From RUG11462 sp045539315 (lineage in GTDB: Bacteria; Bacillota; Clostridia; Oscillospirales; Acutalibacteraceae), in NCBI GenBank assembly GCA_045539315.1, contig JAZQFC010000030.1:1-64000 (forward strand): a DNA stretch of 64,000 bases, read 5' to 3'. Numbering within the stretch: the stretch's first letter is position 1; each line of letters opens with the position of its first letter. A model generated the notes under the pieces. It worked only from the letters and a program-made list of their open reading frames with translations, was not told the DNA's origin and made no database searches. Below, piece by piece: positions 17,847 to 26,850 of the stretch. A program made the translations under genes and the position numbers.

Positions 17847-18293
17847 ATGATTAGAGAAATTGTAAAAATAGGCGATGAAGTTTTAAGAAAAAAATGCCAT
17901 AGAGTAGAAAAATTTGATGTAAAACTTCATAGTCTTTTAGATGATATGTATGAAACAATGGTTGAAGCAAACGGCGTAGGTCTTGCAGGTCCGCAAGTTG
18001 GCATTTTGCGTAGAATCGCGGTAATCGATGTTGGCGATGGCAAAATCGAACTTATTAACCCTGAAATTGTTAAAACTTCAGGCGAGCAAACAGGCGAAGA
18101 AGGTTGTCTTTCTTGTCCTGGTCAGTGGGGAGAGGTAAAAAGACCTATGAAAGTAACCGTTAAAGCGCAAGACAGATTTGGCAAAGAGTTTAAAGTAAAA
18201 GGTACAGAACTTTTAGCGCGCGCTTTGTGTCACGAAATCGACCATTTAGATGGCACTTTGTTTGTTGATAAAATCGAAGAAGTTAAGGAGTAA
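17847..18293 (+). CDS. def: Peptide deformylase
   Basis: This enzyme removes the formyl group from nascent proteins; it pairs functionally with the formyltransferase encoded next. The 148-aa product has all three family motifs: GVGLAGPQVG (residues about 42-51), EGCLS (metal-binding cysteine) and HEIDHLDG (two metal-binding histidines and the catalytic glutamate). It is separated from fmt by 3 bp. Confidence 0.95.
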   Translation: MIREIVKIGDEVLRKKCHRVEKFDVKLHSLLDDMYETMVEANGVGLAGPQVGILRRIAVIDVGDGKIELINPEIVKTSGEQTGEEGCLSCPGQWGEVKRPMKVTVKAQDRFGKEFKVKGTELLARALCHEIDHLDGTLFVDKIEEVKE

Positions 18294-18296
18294 TAT

Positions 18297-19220
18297 ATGA
18301 ATATAGTTTTTATGGGCACGCCTGACTTTGCCGAAGAATCACTTCGACAGTTAGTTAAAAACGGCTATAATGTGTCGGCGGTGTTTACAAAACCTGATAT
18401 GCCTGTTGGCAGAAAGCGTATTTTAACTCCGCCTGAAGTAAAGGTAGCGGCTAAAGAGTTAGGGCTTCCTGTTTATCAACCAACCACATTAAAAGACGAT
18501 GAAGTATATGAAACTTTAAAAGGGTTAAAACCTGATTTAATAGTGGTTGTGGCTTATGGTAAAATCTTGCCAAAGAGAATTTTAAGCCTACCACCACTCG
18601 GCTGTATCAATGTTCACGCATCACTTTTGCCAAAATACAGAGGGGCATCGCCAATTCAATGGTCAATTGTTTGTGGCGAGAGTGAAACCGGCGTTTCAAC
18701 AATGCTTTTAGATGAAGGTATGGATACAGGCGATATTTTGCTAACTTCTAAAACTGCAATTAGCGATACTGATACTGCCGAAACTTTGTGGGACAGACTA
18801 AAAGTAATGGGTGGAGATTTGCTTATTGAAACTGTAAAGGGGCTCGAAAAAGGCACTATTACACCTATAAAACAAGATGAATCTCAAGCAACTTATGCTC
18901 CTATTATTAAGAAAACCGATGGCGAGATAGACTGGAATTTATCTGCTTTTGAGATTAATTGCAAAATCAGAGGTTTGCACGCATGGCCGGTTGCTTATAC
19001 AAAATTAAACGGAAAAATGCTTAAAATTTTCTCGGCAGAAATTGTTGAAAAAAGCGAAAAATCGGGCAAAGTAATTGAGAGCGAAAAAGAATTTGTTGTC
19101 GCTTGTGGTTCTGGCGCGCTTAAAATCACAGAACTTCAACTTGAAGGCTCTAAGCGCATGAAAACCGAAGATTTTTTAAGAGGTAAAAGTATAGATACCG
19201 AATTTTTAGGAGTTGACTAA
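18297..19220 (+). CDS. fmt: Methionyl-tRNA formyltransferase
   Basis: This enzyme formylates initiator Met-tRNA using 10-formyl-THF. The 307-aa product begins with the formyltransferase fold (MNIVFMGTPDFAEESL), has the catalytic and loop region NVHASLLPKYRGASPIQW near residue 105, and ends in the OB-like C-terminal domain (CKIRGLHAWPVAYTKL). The length is typical. It lies directly after def as in most bacteria. Confidence 0.95.
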   Translation: MNIVFMGTPDFAEESLRQLVKNGYNVSAVFTKPDMPVGRKRILTPPEVKVAAKELGLPVYQPTTLKDDEVYETLKGLKPDLIVVVAYGKILPKRILSLPPLGCINVHASLLPKYRGASPIQWSIVCGESETGVSTMLLDEGMDTGDILLTSKTAISDTDTAETLWDRLKVMGGDLLIETVKGLEKGTITPIKQDESQATYAPIIKKTDGEIDWNLSAFEINCKIRGLHAWPVAYTKLNGKMLKIFSAEIVEKSEKSGKVIESEKEFVVACGSGALKITELQLEGSKRMKTEDFLRGKSIDTEFLGVD

Positions 19221-19221
19221 A

Positions 19222-19920
19222 ATGCCTTTTTATTATTATTTTGACCCAACATATTATTTGTTTGCACTACCTGGGCTTTTAATAGCACTTTATGCTCAAT
19301 TTAAAGTAAAATCGAATTATTCAAAGTTCAGTAAAGTTTCAAACTCTGCAGGGTTTACAGGCGAGAGAATTGCAAGAGAAATCTTACAAGCAAACGGAAT
19401 ATTAGATGTTGATGTCAGACCAATTCAAGGAAATTTAACTGATAACTTTAACCCAAAATACAAAACTATTTATCTTTCAGAGGGTGTTTTTAATAACACT
19501 TCTGTATCGGCTATCGGCATTGCCGCTCATGAGGCAGGCCACGCAGTGCAACACGCGGTAGGTTATACACCTATAAAAGTGCGCTCGGCATTAGTACCGG
19601 TTTGTAATTTTGGCGCAGGTATAAGCCCATTTTTGTTAATACTCGGCTATTTATTTAATTTCACACCGCTTTTATATGTAGCCCTTGCAGTATTTTCATT
19701 ATCAGTATTATTTCAGTTAGTAACTTTGCCTGTTGAATTTAATGCGTCAAAAAGAGCATTAGTAGCAATTGAAAATGCAGGTAGATTTAATAATGCAGAT
19801 TTAAAAGGCGCTAAAAAAGTTTTGTCAGCGGCGGCATTAACTTATGTAGCAGCGCTTATGCAGTCAATTTTAATGTTCTTATATTATGCGGTTAGAATTT
19901 TAGGTAGAAGAAGAGATTAA
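19222..19920 (+). CDS. Neutral zinc metallopeptidase (YugP family)
   Basis: This 232-aa integral membrane protein has the zinc-peptidase motif AAHEAGHAVQH near residue 97, and predicted membrane segments at the N-terminus, around residues 135-180 and near the C-terminus. ATG 19222 is chosen; an upstream TTG overlaps the ribosome site aggag (19208-19212). Substrates are unknown. In Clostridia the gene is regularly found between fmt and rsmB, as here, suggesting a housekeeping role near the membrane. Confidence 0.85.
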   Translation: MPFYYYFDPTYYLFALPGLLIALYAQFKVKSNYSKFSKVSNSAGFTGERIAREILQANGILDVDVRPIQGNLTDNFNPKYKTIYLSEGVFNNTSVSAIGIAAHEAGHAVQHAVGYTPIKVRSALVPVCNFGAGISPFLLILGYLFNFTPLLYVALAVFSLSVLFQLVTLPVEFNASKRALVAIENAGRFNNADLKGAKKVLSAAALTYVAALMQSILMFLYYAVRILGRRRD

Positions 19921-19924
19921 GTTT

Positions 19925-21241
19925 ATGGCAAATGCGAGAAGTATAGCAATTAATACGCTTTTGAAAATCGACAGAGACAGCGCATATTCAAATATTGCCA
20001 TTGATAAAATGCTTGAAAACTCTTTGCTTGAAAACAGAGATAAAGCATTTGCAACAAGTATTATTTATGGCGTGTTAGAGCGAAAAAACACATTGCAATA
20101 TATAATTTCAAAATATTCAAAAACACCAATAAAGAAATTAAAACCATTTATTTTGATTTCGCTTGAAACTGCGCTTTATCAGATTTTATTTATGGATAAA
20201 GTGCCTGATTCTGCGGCGGTTAATGAAACAGTAAAAATCGTTAGAAAATCAAAATTCAGCGCTCTTGGTGGTTTTGTTAATGCTATTTTGCGCGCATTTT
20301 TAAGAGATGAAAAACAAATAGAATATCCAACCGATTTTATTGATTATTTATCAGTAAAATATTCTGTTTCAAAAGATATTGCTAGTCTTTTTTATTCTCA
20401 ATATGAAACCAGCGCCGAAGAAATATTACAAGGCTTTTTTAATTTAGAAGGCGTTAATTTAAAAGTTAATACTTTAAAAATTTCGCCACTAGAGTTAAAA
20501 GAAGAATTATCAAAGGTCTGCGAAGTGTCGTCTCATCCTTTAATAGAAGATGTTTTAGTAGTAAACGGCGCAGGAAGTGTTAGAAATTTATATGGTTTTA
20601 AAGAGGGCTATTTTCATGTTCAAGATGCCGCGAGTGCCATTTGCGCAAAAATAGTTGGCGCGGGTAGTGGCGAGCGAGTGCTTGATGTTTGCGCCGCCCC
20701 CGGGGGCAAAAGTTTTTCAATTGCTCAAGGTATGCAAAACAAAGGGGAAGTAGTGTCACTTGACCTTTATGAGCATAAGGTAAAACTTATTGAAAAAGGC
20801 GCTGAAAGACTTGGTTTAACTAGCATAAAAGCGCTTGTAAATGACGCAGAAAAGTTTAATGTGAATTTGGGCAAATTCAACAAAGTTTTGTGCGATTTGC
20901 CTTGTTCAGGGCTTGGAATTTTGGGCAAAAAGCCCGAAATTCGTTACAAAAATGTTGCTTTTATTGACAATTTATCGGCATTACAGTATCATTTACTATG
21001 CACCTCTAAAAACTATGTAGAGGAAAATGGCTTGTTGTTTTATTCAACTTGCACATTAAATTGCAATGAAAATATAGAAGTGGTAAAGAAATTTTTAAAA
21101 GAAAACGATGATTTTGAACCGTTTAAAATAGGTGAAGGTTTTGAAAAGTCCTATAAAGACCTTGATAATACTTTGACCCTTTTTCCACATATACATAAAA
21201 CAGACGGTTTCTTTATCTCGGCATTTAAAAGGGTGAGGTGA
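19925..21241 (+). CDS. rsmB: 16S rRNA (cytosine-C5) methyltransferase RsmB
   Basis: RsmB methylates C967 of 16S rRNA (E. coli numbering). The 438-aa product has an N-terminal NusB-like RNA-binding domain (residues about 1-130), then the SAM-binding motif LDVCAAPGGKSF, the DLPCSGLG motif and STCTLNCNENIEVV, which holds the second catalytic cysteine. It overlaps rlmN by 4 bp, so two rRNA methylation enzymes are co-expressed. Confidence 0.93.
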   Translation: MANARSIAINTLLKIDRDSAYSNIAIDKMLENSLLENRDKAFATSIIYGVLERKNTLQYIISKYSKTPIKKLKPFILISLETALYQILFMDKVPDSAAVNETVKIVRKSKFSALGGFVNAILRAFLRDEKQIEYPTDFIDYLSVKYSVSKDIASLFYSQYETSAEEILQGFFNLEGVNLKVNTLKISPLELKEELSKVCEVSSHPLIEDVLVVNGAGSVRNLYGFKEGYFHVQDAASAICAKIVGAGSGERVLDVCAAPGGKSFSIAQGMQNKGEVVSLDLYEHKVKLIEKGAERLGLTSIKALVNDAEKFNVNLGKFNKVLCDLPCSGLGILGKKPEIRYKNVAFIDNLSALQYHLLCTSKNYVEENGLLFYSTCTLNCNENIEVVKKFLKENDDFEPFKIGEGFEKSYKDLDNTLTLFPHIHKTDGFFISAFKRVR

Positions 21242-22269
21242 GTTTTATTTTCGACCTTAAATCTATGAATTTAAGCGAAATTGAAGCCATCATTTCACAA
21301 CTAGGCTTACCAAAATTTCGCGCAAAGCAAATTTTCGACTGGCTTTTAAAAGGTGTAAATTCATTTGAAGAAATGAAAAATATACCATCGTCTTTAATAA
21401 ACGAGTTAAAGAAAGACTATTATATTTCTCATTGTAATATAGAGAAAAAGTTTTGCTCTGAACTTGATGAAACTGTGAAATATTTATTCTCGCTTTATGA
21501 TGGCGAGTTAATTGAATCGGTTGTAATGAAGTATAAACACGGATATAGTATTTGTGTTTCATCGCAAGTTGGTTGCAATATGGGGTGCAAATTCTGCGCG
21601 TCAACTATTGATGGTAAAAAGCGAAATCTCACAGCAGGCGAAATTTTATCGCAAATTCATACCGCTTCAAAAGATTTAGGAGTTCGCATTTCTAATGTTG
21701 TTATGATGGGAATGGGCGAACCGCTTGATAATTATGAAAATGTGGTTAAATTTTTAGAACTTGTCGGCATTGATGGTGGTTTGAATATAGGTATGCGTCA
21801 TATTTCTTTGTCAACTTGTGGCATTGTGCCTAAAATCTATGAGTTGATGAAACTTGATAAGCAGATAACCTTATCAATTTCGCTTCACGCACCATTTGAT
21901 AATTTGAGAGATAGCATTATGCCTATTAATCATAGGTATAATGTAAATGAATTGATAAAAGCGTGTAAAGATTATACAGAAAAAACCTCTCGCCGTATAT
22001 CATTTGAATATGCGCTTATAAAAGATTTTAATGATACGCCTGAATGTGCAGATGAATTATATAAATTGCTATCAGGTATGATAGCGCATATAAATTTAAT
22101 TCCGGCAAACCCTGTGCATAAGGGCAAGTTTGAAAAGCCTGATAAAAAAGCGGTTTACGCTTTTTGTGAAACTTTGAACAAAAAAGGTCTTAATGCAACT
22201 GTTAGAAGAACTTTAGGAAGCGATATTGATGCTTCTTGCGGTCAACTTCGCGCAAAACATAAAAAATAA
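21238..22269 (+). CDS. rlmN: Dual-specificity 23S rRNA/tRNA adenine-C2 methyltransferase RlmN
   Basis: This radical SAM enzyme methylates A2503 of 23S rRNA and A37 of some tRNAs. The 343-aa product has the CxxxCxxC cluster motif in GCNMGCKFCAS near residue 112, the MMGMGEPLDNY block, and a near-C-terminal TVRRTLGSDIDASCGQL containing the methyl-carrying cysteine. The start is a GTG at 21238 that overlaps the rsmB stop (GTGA); no better ATG gives the family N-terminus. Confidence 0.94.
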   Translation: MSFIFDLKSMNLSEIEAIISQLGLPKFRAKQIFDWLLKGVNSFEEMKNIPSSLINELKKDYYISHCNIEKKFCSELDETVKYLFSLYDGELIESVVMKYKHGYSICVSSQVGCNMGCKFCASTIDGKKRNLTAGEILSQIHTASKDLGVRISNVVMMGMGEPLDNYENVVKFLELVGIDGGLNIGMRHISLSTCGIVPKIYELMKLDKQITLSISLHAPFDNLRDSIMPINHRYNVNELIKACKDYTEKTSRRISFEYALIKDFNDTPECADELYKLLSGMIAHINLIPANPVHKGKFEKPDKKAVYAFCETLNKKGLNATVRRTLGSDIDASCGQLRAKHKK

Positions 22270-22286
22270 TTAAAGGAGGCAGTTTT

Positions 22287-23018
22287 ATGAATGTAGCAGG
22301 AAAAACAGATGTTGGTATTGTTCGAGATATGAACCAAGACTCAATAAAATTTCATAAGTTTGATGATGAAACTGCCCTTTTAATAGTGTGCGATGGTATG
22401 GGCGGCGCAAAGGCAGGTAACGTTGCAAGTGAGGTTGCTGCAAATTCTATTTATGAGAATTTTATTAAAAAATTTAACTATAAACAAAACGACAGAGAGT
22501 TAAGAACAATTATGACATCTGCAATTAATTGCGCTAATTTAGATGTTTTTGATTTAGCTCAAAATAATGAAGATTATTATGGAATGGGTACAACTGCGGT
22601 AGTTGTGTTTATCTGTCAAGGTTATGCCTATACTATTCATGCGGGGGATTCTCGTGCTTATATCATCTATTCAGATGAAATGAAACGTATCACAACCGAC
22701 CATTCTATTGTTCAACAACTAATAAATAATAATATGATTACTGAAGAAGAAGCAAAGCATCATCCAAAGCGCAATGTTATAACAAGAGCGCTTGGAATTG
22801 ATGAGTGTTTAGAAACTGATTTCAGTGTTACAAGTCTTAAAAAAGGCTATTCAATTTTAATTTGTTCTGATGGACTTACTAATTACGCCGGCGAGGAAGA
22901 TGTTTTGAATATAATTAATTCAAATGAGCCAACTCAAGCGTGTGAAAAGTTAGTTAGTCTTGCAAATAAAAATGGTGGCGGCGATAATATATCGGTTGTT
23001 GTTGCCAAGGAAAAATAA
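22287..23018 (+). CDS. prpC: PP2C-type serine/threonine phosphatase
   Basis: This phosphatase reverses phosphorylation by the kinase encoded next. The 243-aa product carries the metal-binding motifs of the family: TDVGIVRDMNQDS at the start, CDGMGGAKAGNVAS, HAGDSRAYI, ICSDGLTNY and GGGDNISVVV. A strong aaaggagg site precedes ATG 22287. The phosphatase/PASTA-kinase/RsgA order is conserved across Firmicutes. Confidence 0.93.
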   Translation: MNVAGKTDVGIVRDMNQDSIKFHKFDDETALLIVCDGMGGAKAGNVASEVAANSIYENFIKKFNYKQNDRELRTIMTSAINCANLDVFDLAQNNEDYYGMGTTAVVVFICQGYAYTIHAGDSRAYIIYSDEMKRITTDHSIVQQLINNNMITEEEAKHHPKRNVITRALGIDECLETDFSVTSLKKGYSILICSDGLTNYAGEEDVLNIINSNEPTQACEKLVSLANKNGGGDNISVVVAKEK

Positions 23019-23037
23019 AAAAGGGGGTTAAAAAGCA

Positions 23038-24792
23038 ATGGAAGATAGATTTATCGGTAAAAGAATTGATGGCAGATATGAAATCAATGAGTTAGTAGGC
23101 TCTGGCGGAATGGCAAGTGTTTACAAGGCTTATGATATTATTGATGACAGAACAGTTGCAATTAAAATTTTAAAAGAAGAATTTGTTGCAAACGATGAAT
23201 TTAAAAGAAGATTTAAAAATGAATCAAAGGCTATTGCTGTTTTATCTCATCCAAACATCGTAAAGGTTTATGATGTAAGTTTTGGCGATGTATTGCAATA
23301 TATCGTTATGGAATTTTGCGATGGTATTACTTTAAAAGACTATATCAAGCAAAAAGGCGTTATCGACTGGGAAGAGGCGGCCTTCTTTACCGCGCAAATT
23401 TTAAAAGCGCTTCAACATGCGCATGAAAAAGGTATTGTTCATAGAGATATTAAACCACAAAATATTATTCTTATGAATGATGGCTCATTAAAAGTTGCCG
23501 ATTTTGGTATCGCAAGATTTTCAAGAAGTGAGCAAAAAACAATTACAGATAAAGCAATTGGCTCTGTTCACTATATAAGCCCAGAACAAGCGCGTGGCGA
23601 TAATACCGATGGCAAGTCTGATATTTATTCTGTTGGTGTGCTTTTATATGAAATGACAACAGGAAAACTACCTTTTCAAGCAGATTCTGCAGTTTCTGTT
23701 GCAATTATGCAACTTCAAAATGAAGCGGTAAAACCAACTGAAATCAACAACCTTATTCCAAAAGGTCTTGAGCAAATTATTTTATCTTCAATGCAAAAAG
23801 AGCCTTCAAATCGCTATCCAACAGCGTTTGATATGTTAAGAGATATTGAAGAAGTAAGACGTGACCCATTTGTTCAGTTTACTCATGATTTTGGTATGGG
23901 CAATATAGGCACAATAAATATTGTTGATGATGACTATGATTTTGAAGATAATTATCCTCGTTCATCAGGTAAACAAAGCAAGAGAAAGAATAAAGAAACA
24001 AAAACAAATTCAGTTTTAGCAATAATTGCTTGTTCATTTGTTGGTATTGTTCTTTTGATTTTTGGTATTATGTTCTTTGGTGGTTCGGGTGAAACCGTTG
24101 CTTGTCCTGACCTTGTAGGTAAAACCTGGGCAGAGGTTGAATCTGATAAAAAATATAAAGATTTTAATATTGAAAAACAAGAGGCTAATAATTCTGAATA
24201 TGAAGCAGGTGTGATTTTCAAACAAAGTCCAACACCTGATAAAAATATTAAAGAAAAAACCAAAATTATTGTATATGTAAGCACAGGTGGTAAAAAAGAA
24301 CAAATACCAGACTGTGAAAAATTAGAATATACAGCAGCAAAAGAATTACTTGAAGAGTATGGTTTTGTTGTAAAAATGGTAACAAGACATGATGAAGATA
24401 TCTCAAAAGACTGTGTTATCAAGTCATATCCTGCTCCTGGCGAGTTAGCAGCAGTAGGCGATGAGATTACTCTTTATGTTTCATTAGGACCGGAACAAAT
24501 AGATGTAGTAGTTCCAAATTTAGTAGGTAGTTATGAAGATTCTGCTAAACAAAGAATTTTAGATGCAGGTCTTCGCGTGGGCGATGTAATTGAGGTTTAT
24601 GATAGCGCAGATGTAGGAGTTGTAGTGCTTCAATATCCTCGTGAGGGAACAGTGCTTGTGCTTGATGATACTATTACTTTGTATGTAAGTAAAGGTCAAG
24701 AGGAAACAACTGCAACCGAAGCGCCAACCGAAGTGCAAACCGAGGCGCCAACTGAAGCCGCAAAGCCTACTAAAGGTCAAAATGCAGAATAA
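23038..24792 (+). CDS. prkC: Membrane serine/threonine kinase with PASTA repeats
   Basis: This is an eukaryotic-like receptor kinase that senses muropeptides or lipid II, and in Bacillus affects spore germination and wall metabolism. The 584-aa product has a cytoplasmic kinase domain (GSGGMASVYKAYD, the lysine in VAIKILK, HRDIKPQN, DFGIARF), a membrane helix around residues 323-345, and three extracellular PASTA-like units (from about residues 350, 420 and 487). The C-terminus is a Thr/Glu/Ala/Pro-rich tail with TEAPTE-like repeats. It follows the PP2C gene by 19 bp. Confidence 0.93.
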   Translation: MEDRFIGKRIDGRYEINELVGSGGMASVYKAYDIIDDRTVAIKILKEEFVANDEFKRRFKNESKAIAVLSHPNIVKVYDVSFGDVLQYIVMEFCDGITLKDYIKQKGVIDWEEAAFFTAQILKALQHAHEKGIVHRDIKPQNIILMNDGSLKVADFGIARFSRSEQKTITDKAIGSVHYISPEQARGDNTDGKSDIYSVGVLLYEMTTGKLPFQADSAVSVAIMQLQNEAVKPTEINNLIPKGLEQIILSSMQKEPSNRYPTAFDMLRDIEEVRRDPFVQFTHDFGMGNIGTINIVDDDYDFEDNYPRSSGKQSKRKNKETKTNSVLAIIACSFVGIVLLIFGIMFFGGSGETVACPDLVGKTWAEVESDKKYKDFNIEKQEANNSEYEAGVIFKQSPTPDKNIKEKTKIIVYVSTGGKKEQIPDCEKLEYTAAKELLEEYGFVVKMVTRHDEDISKDCVIKSYPAPGELAAVGDEITLYVSLGPEQIDVVVPNLVGSYEDSAKQRILDAGLRVGDVIEVYDSADVGVVVLQYPREGTVLVLDDTITLYVSKGQEETTATEAPTEVQTEAPTEAAKPTKGQNAE

Positions 24793-24807
24793 TATTTAAG
24801 AGGTATT

Positions 24808-25686
24808 ATGCTTAAAGGAATTATTGTAAAAGCGTTATCAGGGTTTTACTATGTAAAAACTGATGAACAAATAGTCGAGTGCAAAGCAAGGGGAGTATTT
24901 AGAAAAAAAGAATTTGCTCCACTCGTAGGTGACTATGTAACAATTTCTATTACTGATGAAAATCGAGGCGTTATTGAAGAAATAGCGCCTCGAAAAAATA
25001 AACTTGTAAGACCGCCTGTCGCAAATATCGACAGGCTTTTTATCGTTGTGTCAACGGTTTCTCCAGCACCTAATAATTTTGTTATTGATAAGATGACTGT
25101 ACTTGCCGAGCAAAACGATATTGAGCCGATTATTGTTATAAATAAAAGCGATTTATCAAATCCAGACGAAATAGCTGAAGTTTATACAAAATGTGGTTAT
25201 GAGGTTTATATTGTCAGCGCAACCGAAGAGTCTGGCGTTGAAAAACTGTTCCCATTATTTAAAGATAAATTGTCAGTTTTTTGTGGAAATTCAGGCGTAG
25301 GCAAATCTAGTCTTTTAAATGCAATTGATAACAGATTTAATATTTCAACTGCCGAAATCAGCGAAAAGTTAGGCCGTGGCAGGCATACGACAAGGCATTG
25401 TGAGTTATATGAAGTAAATGGCGGTTTTATCGCCGATACCCCAGGGTTTTCAAGTATTGATATGGAAAAAACAGCGATTATTATGAAAGATGATTTGCAG
25501 TATTGTTTTAAAGAATTTGAAGATTATCTAGGCGAGTGCAAATTCACTTCTTGCTCTCATACAAAAGAAAAAGGCTGCGCAATACTTTCGGCAGTAGATG
25601 AAGGAAAAATCCCACAAAGCCGAATTGAAAGTTATCGCAGACTTTATGAAGAAGCCTCAAAGTATAAAGAATGGGAGTTGCAATAA
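24808..25686 (+). CDS. rsgA: Ribosome small-subunit GTPase RsgA
   Basis: RsgA is a late 30S assembly GTPase. The 292-aa product has an N-terminal OB domain, a circularly permuted GTPase (NKSD before the P-loop GNSGVGKSSLLN near residue 162, then DTPGFSS) and a C-terminal zinc-binding segment ECKFTSCSHTKEKGC. In Bacillus the next gene is rpe; here it is absent and the thiamine pyrophosphokinase gene follows directly, 1 bp after the stop. Confidence 0.93.
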   Translation: MLKGIIVKALSGFYYVKTDEQIVECKARGVFRKKEFAPLVGDYVTISITDENRGVIEEIAPRKNKLVRPPVANIDRLFIVVSTVSPAPNNFVIDKMTVLAEQNDIEPIIVINKSDLSNPDEIAEVYTKCGYEVYIVSATEESGVEKLFPLFKDKLSVFCGNSGVGKSSLLNAIDNRFNISTAEISEKLGRGRHTTRHCELYEVNGGFIADTPGFSSIDMEKTAIIMKDDLQYCFKEFEDYLGECKFTSCSHTKEKGCAILSAVDEGKIPQSRIESYRRLYEEASKYKEWELQ

Positions 25687-25687
25687 A

Positions 25688-26302
25688 GTGTCAAGATGTG
25701 TGATTATTGGTGGCGCAAAAATCGAGAATTATGACAAAATAAAATCATATTTTGATGAAAATGATTATTTTGTTTTTTGCGATAGTGGGCTCAAGCACCA
25801 AGAAAAATTAGGCGTAACCCCTGATTTTATCGTTGGCGATTTTGATTCTATAAAAAAGCCTGAAACTGATGGAAACATTTTAGTTTTGCCAACTGTCAAA
25901 GATGATACAGATACCTTTGCGGCAGTGAAATTAATGCTTAAAAAAGACTATGAATCATTTTTATTAGTAGGTGTAATCGGTCAACGCTTTGACCATTCTT
26001 TAGGCAACATTTCGATTCTTTTATACTTAAAACAAAATGGGGCAAAAGGCATTGTCGTTGATGATTACTGCGAAATGTCTATAGTTGATAAAAAAGAGAA
26101 AGTTTTAAAAAACAGTTGCTCATATTTTTCATTAATCTCATTAACAAAATCAATTGATGGCGTAAATATAGTTGGCGCAAAATACCCACTTGAAAATGCA
26201 ACTATAGAAAACAGTTATCAGTTTGGCATTAGCAATGAAGCAATAAATGATACTGAAATTTCAGTTGAAAAAGGCGATGCGTTACTAATAAAAGTATTTT
26301 AG
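25688..26302 (+). CDS. thiN: Thiamine pyrophosphokinase
   Basis: This enzyme makes thiamine diphosphate from thiamine and ATP. The 204-aa product has the family blocks VIIGGA, CDSGLKHQEKLGVTPDFIVGDFDS and PTVKDDTDTFAAVK, then VGVIGQRFDHSLGNI. The start is GTG 25688, directly after the rsgA stop and about nine bases from gggag; the in-frame extension into rsgA to 25598 has no ribosome site. Its place upstream of spoVM matches Bacillus (rsgA, rpe, thiN, spoVM). Confidence 0.88.
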   Translation: MSRCVIIGGAKIENYDKIKSYFDENDYFVFCDSGLKHQEKLGVTPDFIVGDFDSIKKPETDGNILVLPTVKDDTDTFAAVKLMLKKDYESFLLVGVIGQRFDHSLGNISILLYLKQNGAKGIVVDDYCEMSIVDKKEKVLKNSCSYFSLISLTKSIDGVNIVGAKYPLENATIENSYQFGISNEAINDTEISVEKGDALLIKVF

Positions 26303-26316
26303 TAACACTTTTTAAA
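26281..26316 (+). terminator. Weak hairpin overlapping the thiN stop
   Basis: gttactaa (26281-26288) pairs with ttagtaac (26299-26306), followed by acttttt. This may end the housekeeping transcript. A TATAAT at 26325-26330 with only a weak -35 could restart transcription for the two small genes that follow. Confidence 0.35.
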
Positions 26317-26366
26317 AACTACAATATAATAATAGCAGAAAGCACCAAGAAAGCGGAGGTGTGTGT

Positions 26367-26525
26367 ATGCGTTGCAGAAATCCAAGAAAAAATAAAACCA
26401 AAGCACGCTACATATTTTGCTTTGCGGCAGGGGTAGTAATGGCAACATTTTTCCCTTACAAAGCAATAATGTTGGTTTTCAGCATCATATTAATACTCCT
26501 CGGCATTGCATATTGCAGGTGCTAG
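26367..26525 (+). CDS. Small membrane protein, 52 aa
   Basis: This short frame is preceded by a strong gcggagg site eight bases before ATG 26367. The product has a basic N-terminus (MRCRNPRKNKTKARY) followed by two hydrophobic stretches (residues about 15-29 and 33-50) and ends in CRC. I do not recognise a characterised family. It lies 16 bp before spoVM, so a link with sporulation or the membrane is possible but inferred only from position. Coding evidence is the ribosome site, hydrophobic pattern and tight spacing. Confidence 0.6.
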   Translation: MRCRNPRKNKTKARYIFCFAAGVVMATFFPYKAIMLVFSIILILLGIAYCRC

Positions 26526-26541
26526 TAATGGGGGTAGCATT

Positions 26542-26622
26542 ATGAAAGTAGTAGTTGTAAAAAGTCCAAAAATGCTTAAAGGCATACTTAAAATGATATT
26601 TAAAATTAAAAAAGAAGATTAA
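26542..26622 (+). CDS. spoVM: Stage V sporulation protein M (SpoVM), 26 aa
   Basis: SpoVM is a tiny amphipathic helix that recognises the convex forespore membrane and recruits the coat ATPase SpoIVA. The frame encodes 26 residues, the same length as in Bacillus subtilis, starting MKVVVVKSPKMLKGILKMIF. Pro9, which shapes the helix, is conserved, and the alternation of hydrophobic and lysine residues continues to the C-terminal KKED. Synteny with rsgA-thiN-spoVM strongly supports the call. It is well below the length that ordinary gene callers accept. A ggggg site precedes the ATG. Confidence 0.85.
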   Translation: MKVVVVKSPKMLKGILKMIFKIKKED

Positions 26623-26623
26623 A

Positions 26624-26647
26624 AAAGCCACCCAAAAGGGTGGCTTT
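26624..26647. terminator. Terminator-like hairpin after spoVM
   Basis: Perfect 10-bp stem aaagccaccc/gggtggcttt with an aaaa loop, one base after the spoVM stop. The T-run is short. Confidence 0.6.
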
Positions 26648-26676
26648 AAAATTTCTCAAAAAATACTTTATTTCTA

Positions 26677-26704
26677 TTGACAAATTGATAAAAAGGGTTA
26701 TAAT
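26677..26704 (+). promoter_or_regulatory. Promoter of tRNA-Gln
   Basis: Perfect -35 TTGACA (26677-26682) and -10 TATAAT (26699-26704) with a 16-bp spacer, 25 bp before the tRNA. Confidence 0.75.
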
Positions 26705-26728
26705 ATTTAATGTTACAAATTAATATTT

Positions 26729-26802
26729 AGCGGAATTGTGTAACGGTAGCACGACAGACTCTGACTCTGTTTGTTGGGGTTCGAATCCCTATTCCGCTGC
26801 CA
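26729..26802 (+). tRNA. tRNA-Gln (anticodon CTG)
   Basis: A full cloverleaf can be drawn: acceptor agcggaa/ttccgct, D arm with aacggta loop, anticodon stem acaga/tctgt around loop ctctgac (anticodon CTG, decoding CAG), T arm with ttcgaat loop, discriminator G and encoded CCA (26800-26802). Confidence 0.93.
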
Positions 26803-26804
26803 AT

Positions 26805-26838
26805 AATAACAGACCACTAAAAAGTGGTCTGTTATTAT
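26805..26838 (+). terminator. Terminator of tRNA-Gln
   Basis: Perfect 14-bp stem aataacagaccact/agtggtctgttatt with an aaaa loop, two bases after the encoded CCA, followed by a T-rich stretch. Confidence 0.75.
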
Positions 26839-26850
26839 TTATAGTTAATA

